Below are positions 11,810 through 21,700 of a stretch of DNA of 24,749 nucleotides, piece after piece (the stretch's first letter is position 1; each line of letters begins with the position of its first letter). Source of the DNA: Smittium mucronatum. Its lineage: Eukaryota > Kickxellomycota > Harpellomycetes > Harpellales > Legeriomycetaceae. Location: the NCBI GenBank assembly GCA_001953115.1, contig LSSL01001922.1, positions 31,621 to 56,369 of the forward strand, read 5' to 3'. A program made the position numbers and the translations under genes. The notes below the pieces were generated by a model. The model was not told the DNA's origin. It saw only the letters and a list, made by a program, of their open reading frames with translations, and did not search any database.

Positions 11810-11839
11810 AATATTTCTCTTCTGTAGAAGAGAGATATT
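11810..11839. repeat. 14-base inverted repeat (hairpin)
   Basis: AATATTTCTCTTCT (11810-11823) and AGAAGAGAGATATT (11826-11839) are inverted repeats with one mismatch (a G-T pair as RNA) around two bases. No adjacent gene explains it. Confidence 0.6.
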
Positions 11840-13577
11840 ATTTGTAAATGGGTTACAGTTTCTACTTTTCACCTTTGCTGAATATCTGTTTAAAAAAACC
11901 CCCTTATGCATATGAAGATGTTTCAATAAATAGTATAAACCAATCTTGGAAATTGATTTACTTTAGTAGTCTCTATTTTTTAGATTTTCATAAAATTTAC
12001 AAATTTTTTTGAAATTTAAATTGAAAAAAGTCTCACATTTTTTCTAAATTTTTAAATTTTTTTAGTGATTTCTGCATAATTTTGGACAAACTTTATTAAT
12101 TATGGATTTAAAAACAACAAATAAAAGACTTGGGTCGCATTTATTAGAAATCTAATCTCTTTTAATCACGATTCGTTATTTTTTTAAGGCATTTATTCCA
12201 GAATTTTAAATTATAAAGTATGTCAATCGAGTTCTTTTTTCAAGAAAGGATACTTATTTCTATTCGAAATTAAACAGTTTTGTCTTATAATACCATAAAA
12301 ACTTTGAAAAGGTACTTATGTTTTTATCAATAGGGGTCAAATAAAATTCTATGTAGTTGAATTTCATGATAAATTTTTTTTAGCAATGAGAGGATAAAAT
12401 TATATAAAAATACCTTAAAAAATATGCAGAAGTATTGAAAAATAAGAAGAGCATGTTTTAACACTGAGAAACTCAAAATTATTTATGAAAGCTTGTTAAT
12501 TAATATATTATTGATCTAGTTTGCATTATAGTACCTTCCAAAACAGTCAATATTGAAAATCATTTGAATCTTGGAAAATAATTAATAAAATCATCAATCC
12601 TTAGAATCGGAATTTTTTTTCTTTTAAGTTGGGCTATTAATTTTCTTGTAACCGAAAATTTTTCGAGTCACTACTACCTTGCTTATTTGTAAAAATTAAT
12701 TGGTGAAATAATTATTTTCTTTGAGGAGTTTATATTTTATTTCATAATATCACATTTATTTATCTTTTTATGCAACTTTTCAATATTTATCATATCTTAG
12801 TCTTTTAGATATTTAAATACTTATTTTTTTAAATTTATACACTAAAAAAAGAATCTTTTATTTCAAAAGGTACACATAATTCTACATAGAAAACATTTTT
12901 TTATTGAAAATAGATATTGAAGTTTTTTTTCATCTTAATTAATATAAATTATCTTTTTAAATTTTTTGATTTTAAGAGTTGCACTTGTTTCACTACTGGG
13001 AATACTGGATCCGATATAGAAGATTTTAATATAAAAAGAAGTATTTTTTTCTCAATTTTCTTTCCTAAAATAGCTATCATAGACACTAAAAAAATTGAAA
13101 ATATCAGTGAATTCTTAAATAATTGTATCTAAACCTTTAATTTAAGAAAATTTTCTGATATTAGTTGGATTTTTATTTTCTCATTATTGGTCATTAACTT
13201 GAAATCTTTTGAAGCATAGTTAATTTTGGAGTTTTTCTTTGGGAAAATTGAATAACATACATAATATAAACCTTTAAATCTTATAATAATGAATTTTCAT
13301 CATCTGTTTTAAATCAATCTTCAAATAAAACTGTTATAATTTTGCATTTTTTAAAATCTATAGACTATCTATTAACAAATTTATTTTTTTTAAATTTCAA
13401 CACCGACAGTTACTATAAATAAAACTTTTACAAATATATTGCAAAAAATTGAGCTATTGGTGATATAATCAATAAATTTAGGAGCTTTTTTATGTTCTGA
13501 TTCTTTTAAGGATATGAGATAAATCATTTATTATATTTGTGATATTTTTAGTTCCCTAACCAATGGGTATTTTCAGT

Positions 13578-13587
13578 GTTCATTGGT
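13578..13587. repeat. Target-site duplication, left copy (GTTCATTGGT)
   Basis: This ten-base direct repeat is identical to 14224-14233 and abuts the T-run that is the 3' poly(A) end of SINE-like copy 2. Confidence 0.85.
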
Positions 13588-13981
13588 TTTTTTTTTGTAT
13601 CACGGAATTTTATTGTAAGATAACGTCATTAAAAACTATACTAAAAAAATTATAAAAAAAGAAAAAGACGTATAGAAAAGACTATTATCTTAACTACAAT
13701 AAGCTCCTCTGCCGGACTACCGGCTGCGTACCTACGGGAAAAGGGTTCAATCTAACAACCGAAAGACCCCCCCCTGGCATTGCTTCAAATAGGCTGGATG
13801 ACTGAGGTTACGTGCAGTCATGAATTAAGCTCTTTGTCGATGAACAACAGTTCATTGAATCTACTGAGCTCCTAGTCAGAGCCTATTTCTAACAGGATTA
13901 ATAAAATTAGGCTCCTACTCAAACGTGGAATTGATCGACATGGCTTTCCTACAAATAGCTGTTAGACGCTGAGATCCGTCT

Positions 13982-14030
13982 GACCGTCGAACGCTGGACT
14001 TGTGCACTAGACTATGTCTCAGCTGTGCTA
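13982..14030 (-). promoter_or_regulatory. Candidate RNA polymerase III A and B boxes, SINE-like copy 2
   Basis: The minus strand has TAGCACAGCTGAG (14030-14018) and GTTCGACGGTC (13992-13982), 38 bases from start to start as in copy 1. The internal position and equal spacing support a Pol III promoter, although the match is not strong enough to prove it. Confidence 0.4.
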
Positions 14031-14089
14031 AACGATCGGTTCCTCCTGTTTCTAGATGGTACTCCTCTGGAATCGTTGTCCTCCGAATC

Positions 14090-14218
14090 GCTGTGCGCTA
14101 TCTCCACTACTCCCAACCAAGAATAGTGCAACGCTGTGCCCTGTCTCCACTACTCCCAACCAAGAATAGTGCAACGCTGTGCCCTGTCTCCACTACTCCC
14201 AATCAAGAATAGTACAAC
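14090..14218 (-). repeat. Three tandem 43-base head units
   Basis: The units are at 14090-14132, 14133-14175 and 14176-14218 and differ at only a few positions. They form the 5' head of SINE-like copy 2; copy 1 has one unit. Expansion may have occurred in the source gene or during reverse transcription. Confidence 0.92.
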
Positions 14219-14223
14219 GCAGA

Positions 14224-14233
14224 GTTCATTGGT
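14224..14233. repeat. Target-site duplication, right copy (GTTCATTGGT)
   Basis: Identical to 13578-13587. It lies directly beyond the 5' head of SINE-like copy 2. Confidence 0.85.
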
Positions 14234-17200
14234 GAAATATTTTTCTATATATGATTCAATCATTTTCATTATCTTTTTCGAATATTAGATCGCTATTGGA
14301 ACCACCATATCACTCATTTTATGTATAATAGGATTTTCTTTCTTTCTTCTCATTTCGGTATTTATTTTTGACAGTTTTTAAATATATAATTAGCCCCTTT
14401 GTTTTAATAGCCAGAACGAGTTTATTTTTTGTATTTAATTTTTCAGCGTAGATTTTTTTCTTCATTAAGTATATTTTCAAATCAATTTGTTTTTTTGACT
14501 TTAATTAAGATAATTCATTCATTTTTTCATCAGGAATATTTACCTAAAGCATTAATTTAGCGCTTGCCTAATTTTTACGATAAAAAAGCCCACTTTTTTT
14601 TATAGAAAGTATAACTATTTGTTTATTAAAATATATTTTGCTGTTAATATAATTAAATGTATATCTAAAGTAAACGCGAACAAACGAGCGTTATTTCATG
14701 AGAATAAAATTTGAACATAATTCTGTTTTTGAATTTACAAGTGAGGTTTTTTTAAATTTCTTAATTAAAACTCAATCGTATAATTTTTTTGTCAAGATAT
14801 ATAATTGTCAAGCTTATTTGGGGAAAAAGAAGTGAATAATAATAATAAAAAAAAGTAAACAAAAGTTAGTTAAGATTTATGGATTGAATAGAAGATACCA
14901 GGAGATGAGAACAAATCAAAAAGCTTATAATTGCAAAATTTATGAGCTCTGTAATTATGATTTCTTGGTTTTCTGACATCCAATTATGCTTATGAGAGGC
15001 TTTGTCTATTTGGATAAATATTTATCTGTATACTGAAAATATTGGACCATTACAAGATAGATTACAATAGACAGTATCAGGGATAGAAATTTGAAATTAT
15101 TTTCCTTTTTTTTAATTTCATGTATTCTTTTTGTTTTTATTGAATATTTGCTCTTTGGTTCTTATTTTGTTTAAATTAGAGCTTTTATCATATCTTTCAA
15201 TTCAGTTAGGCTTAATTCTGTATTTTTTTTGTATTATTTGACATTATATTTCCAAGTACATTTAGCTATTGTTGAAAACGGATTTTTATTTAACTTATTT
15301 GACATATATTGTTTTTGAGAATATTTTAATAGTGTCTGTTGAATATAAAATTGAGCTGCTCAACGGATCTTTCGACCTTTTCAGTAATTTTTGGAGCATT
15401 TCTTCATCATCTTTATTTTTATTTATAATTATGCTATGTGAATAATAATCCATCAACCCAAATTATCAATGTTTCCATTTGTATTAACATCTTATTTACT
15501 AGATTTTCTCACTTTTATTTCTATGAATCTTTCTCTATTTCGTTAAATATGCTTTGAAAAATTAATTCTATTCGAAAAAACATTTCACAACGTTTTATTT
15601 TATAAAAATTCTAAACTTTATCAAGGTATAAGTGCTTTATAATTTTTTCAATATTTACAGTTATTCAATTTTTTTTCCGGATTAATACCTATAATACCTC
15701 ATTTGGATATTTTTAATTCTGTTTAATAAATAATTTAAGTGGATATACAGTTTTGGACCCTGTATTTAAAGTGATTATGAAAGCCAGCCACAAATTAAGA
15801 AAGTTTAAGTCAAATTTATTAATAAATGAATATGATTTTATGATTAAATTAGATAATCAGTTTCTCTCAAATTCTGAATGCAAAATAAAAGAATTAAAAA
15901 TCTAGGTGATCTATACTAAAAAAAAAAATTTACACTATTTTTAAAAACCAAGTTCACTATAAAACCTCACTACTTGAGCCCAAGTAATAAATGATAAAAT
16001 ATTTTATATAGAATATGTTATATTTACACGTTATGTAAATAATAAAAACTTGTGAGAGTGCTCTTTGGAAAGTAATAAATATTGTATATTTTTATTTAGG
16101 CATTTTTAACTCGATATAAAATGGAAAAATAAATAATGTTGAAAATTTAATCTTTTTCGAAATTGATCATTTTTATTTTTTTATTGCAAGAAAAATAGTT
16201 AATAAAATATTTTCATGTGCCAAATATCATCTATATATCATTTTATTATAATAAAATCGTATATACTGATTGATTTTTTTAATAAAAAAAACTATTATAA
16301 AATATAATAATTTAAAAATGTATATAATCTTAAATATAAGTCTTTGAATTCAATTCTAATTTTGGGCTTGGGTTTTTTTTCTTTCAATTGTGTTTTTAAT
16401 ATTTTTCTGATGTTTATGAAAAATTCAAAAAAGGATGATTTAAACTAAAAAATATAAGAATACCTCTTGATTACAAAAAAAAAAAGAGCTTAGAATCAAA
16501 CTCAAATAAATTTGTGCGTTTTCAAAATTTTCTCATATAATTATAATACAATTAGTAAAGAAGTAAATTTTGGTTAAAAATCTCAATTATAATTTTGTTG
16601 GAGATGGTTTGATAAATAAAATTCAAAAATAAAATTTTCATCTCGGTATGGTTAGTTTTACTCCAAAAAAGCCCAGTTTTAATCATTAGGGTTTAAATAA
16701 GTTTTTATAACCGATCATATAAATCTAAAGTCGAAAAAAGATACATTAAGTTAATATTATATCCTTACTAAAAAATTTCATTGCAAATTTACAAGGTAAA
16801 ATGATTATATATGCCATCGCGCACAAATAATGTAAAAATGAAAAAATTTCATAAGTTTTTTAATGTTTTAACTTATTGTTTATTTTATTTAGAGCTTTAA
16901 ATTCCATTAAAACAATAAATTTTAATGGTTCATCTTATTAAAACAATCTTCATTATTATTAATATAAACCGATATATTTTCATCAATCTTACTATTATAT
17001 TTAGACTAAATTTACTCAAATTTATAATTTGGTCATTATAAATTTGTAGCAGTAAAATAATCTTTTAATTTAACCATATTTCAATTTTTTTTAAGTGATT
17101 TTTTCATGATTCCAACCATATAAATCCCAAATAAAAAAATTTTACAATTAAATTCAACTCCCCTCCCCCTCAAACATATTCGAGACATTTTATTGTTTTT

Positions 17201-17389
17201 ATAGCAAAAAATAGAGAAAATAACCGAAAATAAAGCTAATATACATGAATATCTCAAAAATTATCTTATAGTTATCAAAATAATTTATTTCCAATATATT
17301 TAGAGAATAATTCTTTTATTTTCATGAGTTTAATAAAATCCAAACAAAAGACTTATTCTGGAATCTTATAAAACAATAAAAGTTTATTA
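14234..17389. other. AT-rich stretch without recognised genes
   Basis: About 3.1 kb of A/T-dominated DNA with no confident feature. A minus-strand frame at 15295-15453 has mildly protein-like content and is listed as a weak candidate. The right end merges into the A/T-rich 3' tail of the LINE remnants. Confidence 0.6.
15295..15453 (-). pseudogene. Weak coding-like fragment, 52 codons
   Basis: The minus-strand ATG frame contains NKNKDDEEMLQKLLKRSKDP and uses several codons rich in G and C, unlike the surrounding DNA. A neighbouring frame just upstream (NKMLIQMETLIIWVDG) is also open, as if a frameshift separated two parts of one decayed gene. I recognise no family, and the length is within chance expectation. 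Confidence 0.15.
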
Positions 17390-17645
17390 TTTTTACAAAT
17401 ATTTTATTAATCAATAAAAACGAATAAAAAATGAATAGAATTTTTAAAAAAAGTTTAAAAAAGTTGAGAAAATTTCCTACCCAAAACTGCTCTGTCGCCC
17501 CACCACCCCTGAAGCTCTGTGTTCGCTGGTCTTTAGTTCAAGGCGATTCTTTATAACGAAAATATTATTTATTTCGGAGCCTATTTTGATAATTATCACT
17601 TGGGTGCGAGGATTTTCATTTGCCAAGTGTCAGACCAATTAAAAA
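17390..17645 (-). mobile_element. LINE 3' end remnant A
   Basis: Read on the minus strand, this has an open segment with ENPRTQVIIIKIGSE and NRLELKTSEHRASGVVG ending in TAG at 17479-17477. The sequence GGGTAGGAAATTTTCTCAA and an A/T-rich tail to about 17390 follow. The tail aligns along its length with the tail of remnant B (GGGTAGGAAATTTTTTCAA and on to the A-run). It lies just downstream of remnant B in the same orientation, so it is either a second 5'-truncated copy or a duplicated 3' end. The 5' boundary is uncertain. Confidence 0.55.
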
Positions 17646-17719
17646 ATAAGCTTAGTAGATTTTTGTATTTTTCCGGCGTCTTAGCGATTAACACCAAATT
17701 TTTGGCGAATATTAGTCTC

Positions 17720-18312
17720 TTTTTTTTACGCAATATTTGTTTTTAAACTTGATAAAAATGAATAAAAACACTATTAAAAAATTTAAAAAAAATTCAAAAA
17801 ACTTGAAAAAATTTCCTACCCATCTCCGTTCCGCCGATCTAGCAGCTACGTACCCGATGGTCATTGATTCAATGGGGCTGGTAATCTATTAATACTGGAA
17901 AGTATTAATAGACGGACAACACGAATGCCATCCAAAGATTTCGCTGTTCCCAGCCCAACTATTTGGCTGGGGTCTTCAGCGCTGAGCTGATAAAAAGATT
18001 TCTTAGACTTCCCTCCAAGGAGCTTTCCGATCTTTTCCAACTGAGCTGTATCGGGAGAAGAAACACATAACTTTCACTAAAATTATTATTTTGAGTAAAA
18101 CGTTTCTCAATTGAATTCCTACGAATATTTTCCCATTTTTCGCACACTAAAAACAGGTTCTCGATTGTCTCTAGATTATTTGGTAAATATCAGTCCTGTG
18201 ACATTTTCACCAAGCCATGGGGCATTTACTCCCTCAATCCCTTGAAAAAAATCATTAATAAAAAAATTAAACAAAATCGATGGTTTTGGGCATCCAATTT
18301 TAGTAATAATAG
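17720..18312 (-). pseudogene. LINE relic B: reverse-transcriptase palm piece joined to C-terminal zinc-type segment
   Basis: From 18312 downward the minus strand reads IGCPKPSILFNFFIND, then GVNAPWLG and TGLIF. This matches the non-LTR reverse-transcriptase stretch usually written GxRQGCPxSPxLFxxFINDxF...GLLFADD. Directly afterwards comes ETIENLFLVCEKWENIRRN, which resembles the C-terminal ETxEHLFLxCxxW element normally hundreds of residues further on. The catalytic Asp-Asp and the intervening part are missing, implying an internal deletion. After a frameshift near 18060 a frame containing LEKIGKLLGGKSKKSFYQLS and INRLPAPLNQ stays open to TGA at 17863-17861. A 3' tail with the shared module and an A-run (T-run 17720-17727) follows. 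It encodes no functional protein. Confidence 0.72.
17885..17912. repeat. Perfect 12-base inverted repeat with GGAA loop
   Basis: TCTATTAATACT (17885-17896) and AGTATTAATAGA (17901-17912) are perfectly complementary around GGAA. It lies in the last codons of the LINE reading frame, just before the stop and the 3' tail. It could be an RNA hairpin near the 3' recognition end, or chance. Confidence 0.75.
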
Positions 18313-18747
18313 CTTATATTATTATTCATAGGATAATATCACTCATTGATTATAACAATGAGCTCACAGGTCCTGATAAAAAAATTATTGACATGACTAT
18401 TCCTTTAATGATTAATCTATGTATTATCAATATATGTTTTTAAAAATGGCGTTAAAATATTACTAGATCTATTTCATAAAATTGCCTCTTGATTTATTTA
18501 TTAACCCAGATAAATTTATATAAAAGTCTTAACTTGGTTATCGATATCAATGAATAAATAAACTAAATCGAATCATAGGAAGGGTAAAAGAAGACCATAT
18601 TCATAAAGAAAAAAATAGTTTATAATGTATTTTTAAATATTGAATAGCTAAGCTATTCAGAAAAGTGAAGAATAAAATACACAACGAATGTGCCAAAATA
18701 TGTTTTTTATACACAAGTTTATGAGATGTTTTTTTTTCTATGTCCAA
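18313..18747. other. Intergenic region downstream of CYK3
   Basis: About 430 bases of mostly AT-rich DNA separate the LINE relic from the CYK3 stop codon. The CYK3 3' untranslated region and poly(A) site must lie here, but no single signal is decisive. A 19-base palindrome at 18641-18659 is the only ordered element seen. Confidence 0.5.
18641..18659. repeat. 19-base palindrome near the CYK3 3' end
   Basis: TGAATAGCT, a central A, and AGCTATTCA form a perfect inverted repeat about 90 bases beyond the CYK3 stop. It could fold in the 3' untranslated region; there is no evidence of function. Confidence 0.5.
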
Positions 18748-21700
18748 TTAAGTGCACTGATACATAACTATAGGAACCCATCCATCTGTGTCGCTGTGGC
18801 ATTGAATTTCCCAGTTTCCTAATTCTCTAACAGTGTGTTGCAAAGTGTAGCTTTGGTCTCTGGGCTGAAAAACAAATTTGGTGGTGTGCAAGCTGGGGCT
18901 TTTGAGTTGCATTTTGTAATGCTTAGTGATGATATTTTTTTTATGTCTTATTGAGCCGTGATTGAACCCTGCTAACAAATGGAAGTCGACTTGTGTTCCA
19001 AGATCAACTATTCTCGAAGTGGGTGATTTGATGTAAAAATCGAATTCGCAAAAGTGATTTGTTAGGACTGATTCATGGAAAGATGGATTTCCCAAGTGAT
19101 AAAGAGGTAAAACACAGCTCAGGTTATATGTGACACTATTCGGAGCGCCTAAAACGAATGGCGAATTTAATACTTCGCCAGGTTTGAGCTTGGTTTCAGA
19201 AGATATACGCTTATGTTTACCGAAATATTTTTTTGAAGATTCAGAGTTTTTGGACTGTCCAAGTTTGAAAGAACTTCGAGAAGATGATGATATGGATGCG
19301 GATCTAATTCTTTTGAAGAATTTTCCACCTATACTGCTACTGTTTTTATCAAAAGATGTGTTCATATTTGAGGTCTCATCGGATGGGTATTCCGAGCTAC
19401 TAAATGAAGCCATATAAGTTAAGAGTTCAATTTGTTTATCTTTTGGAAGGAAGAAAGGCTTAATTCCTGTATATATTTTAACTGCACCTCTACTATAGCT
19501 GGAATTGACGCCTATATGAGCTTTTGTCATCCTTTTGTCACCATAATTCATAGATTGTGCTAAAGCATGATGTTTGGATGAAGGCTTTGGATACCTGAGT
19601 GTTTCGGTAGATGCTTTGATAGAATTATCGTCGAACATTTCCACCTCAACATAGCAGCTTAACTGTTTACTTCCGAGACTCATCACGAGAGAAACCAATT
19701 CACCGTTCTTCACCATCAAATGAGATGATGCCATTTTCAAAATATTCACTCTGTCATGGAAAAAAGATGGTCTAACATATGGCAGTTGCCAAAATAATGG
19801 CCATGATATCACAGGATTTAGAAATTGAGATTTAGATTCAAATGGAAAATGGGTAAATATCAAATTCTTTGGCGGAGTCAAAAAGAAATTGTCGTCCCTG
19901 CATGCTAATAGATTTAAAGGGTGTGATATTGAAGCGCATGCAGCATCAATGAATCTGTATTCACCATCTATACAAATAGCATTCCAGGCATGATTTGGAT
20001 ATAGGGGACTTACGGGACCCCATAATAGTGAGTCTGGGTGAGGGGCGGGTAATTTTAAGGTCCCGTGGACCACTTGGCAATCTAATCCCACTAATTTGGA
20101 CATCTCATAAAACAAATAAGCAAACCCTGGACCCCTGGAAAGTCTACTTTCGAAAACTTTATCTGGAAGCTCATTTAAATGTAATTTTATGTCGGTAGGT
20201 TTTGAATCTTCAGGGATAGCGGTATCTAGCTGAACATAGGTTGTAATCCAAATGTATATGGCTCTTGCAAGTCGAGCAGGATCAGGTCCGAATTGGCGCT
20301 TTAAATGAACTAATGCAACAGTTTCTATGGAATTTCTGACATTTTTTGTGTTCAATAACCGGATTGCTTGATCAACTGAATCCCAATTCGTGTTTTCGAT
20401 TTTTGAAGGTTTAAAGCCTGATAAAATCACAGGGGAGGATAAAGAAAGAATATAAAGTGGCTCCACCTTTTGTGGGATAGGTTTTGCTAAATCTGGATCA
20501 GTCACTTGGGTCAGCGTGGATTTTTCGAAGGGATACCCGATTTTAATTGAACCCAAATCAATACCAAATACATTTTGGGGTTGTTCAGTATTATCTTTAT
20601 CAATTATAGGAATGTTATCTTCATCAACTATAGGAGGAGTATTTATTGTGTTTTCTGGATAGCAGTCTCGCTCAAACCCAATATCAAAAGGGGAAGGGGT
20701 GAACATTTTGGCTGCCGCCCTGATGTCACTATTATTTCCATAGTTAACAGATGGTGAGGACAGATGGTTGAATTTATTTGGAAAGGCTCCGCCACCAGTC
20801 AAAGTATTGATTTTTGCAGTGTTATTAAGTTGGTTATTGGCATAGGATAAATGGTTGTGCGGCTGGAGATTAGGTACATCTTTAGTCTGGAGTGTTTTCC
20901 TTTCAGAGACGGGTCTTTCGGATGGGGGCTTAGCCCCTAAATTATGATTAAAAGTATGGATGGATCTTAGTTGTATTGTGTTGGAGTCATAAATATCGTT
21001 CAAAGGCACCGTTTTTACTCTGTTTTCAGGCCCTTGATGAAAAAGTGATTCAGGCTCAGAGTTATTTTGAATATTCTCTATAGGCTTGGAAGGTGGAGGT
21101 AAAGAAGGAAGGTTGGGAAGCGGGGGTCTTTGAGTAGATGTTAATCTAGGGACAGGGTTTATATATTGATGGGATTTATTAGTTTCAGGGATAACAAATC
21201 CATTTTCAATAGGATATGATATATGCAGGTCTTGAATCGCTGGGTTATCTAATAAAGGGCTTTTAAGACGGACGGGAATGGGAGGTAAAGCTTTGGCGTA
21301 GTTATTATATTTTGCTGGATTATCGATAATTTGGGTTTGGTAGGAATTTTGTGTAGAAATGGTAGGTGAAGGTGAAGGGAAAGACTGCGCAGTTAAATCA
21401 TTTTGAAAATTTTGAGGCTTTTTCCCTCCATCCATGGAATTGATTATGGAATTTGTGACATCATGGGGGGTGATGGCCTCAGGTGTGGAGCTATATTCTT
21501 TTTCATTTGCAGAGACAGAATTCATATCTCTTGGGCCTTTAAGCCTAAAAGCAGTAGCTGTTGAAGGAAAAGTGCGGGGGCCTGAATTTGTGGCTGATTC
21601 AACGGTGGGACTAGGCTCTGTCTGAGATAATTGATCTAATTCATCATGGGATGATGAATAGTTGAAAATTTCAGAATCACTATCACTATAGTTGTCAAGA

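Larger units (their letters stand above)
9978..13577. other. AT-rich stretch without recognised genes
   Basis: About 3.6 kb of A/T-dominated DNA. Frames of 60-71 codons occur (10500-10703 plus, 10837-11019 minus, 12917-13132 plus), but none shows a recognisable motif and such lengths are expected by chance here. It contains a short 40-base-period repeat and one strong hairpin, listed separately. The 3' flank of the MULE relic lies at its left end. Confidence 0.6.
13588..14223 (-). mobile_element. SINE-like retroelement, copy 2, with intact target-site duplication
   Basis: This second copy of the 6691-7237 element reads on the minus strand from 14223 to the poly(A) end (T-run to 13596). It is bounded by GTTCATTGGT on both sides, which defines its ends as an insertion. 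It is longer than copy 1 mainly because the 43-base head unit is present three times. It keeps the A-box-like and B-box-like motifs, the identical 123-base core (13850-13972), the 3' module with CTCTGCCGGACTACCGGCTG (plus-strand reading) and the terminus CCGTGATAC plus poly(A). No coding capacity was seen; a 70-codon plus-strand frame across the head merely reads through the tandem units. Transposition would require a partner LINE. Confidence 0.82.

Noticed and set aside
12917..13132. 71-codon plus-strand frame
   Set aside because: It is mostly Phe, Ile, Lys and Asn as expected from random AT-rich DNA, with no motif or splice support.
14000..14212. 70-codon plus-strand frame with an internal protein repeat
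   Set aside because: The repeat is produced by the 43-base tandem head units of SINE-like copy 2. Copy 1 does not preserve the frame, so it is not a gene.
18037..18048. Minus-strand CAGCTCAGTTGG, a near-perfect tRNA A box, suggesting a tRNA gene or tRNA-derived SINE
   Set aside because: It lies inside the LINE C-terminal frame (codons for TAQLE), no B box or cloverleaf follows, and the surrounding sequence is explained by the LINE relic.
19130..21625. Several plus-strand frames of 60-95 codons
   Set aside because: All are antisense to the long CYK3 exon 4 and carry no independent motifs.
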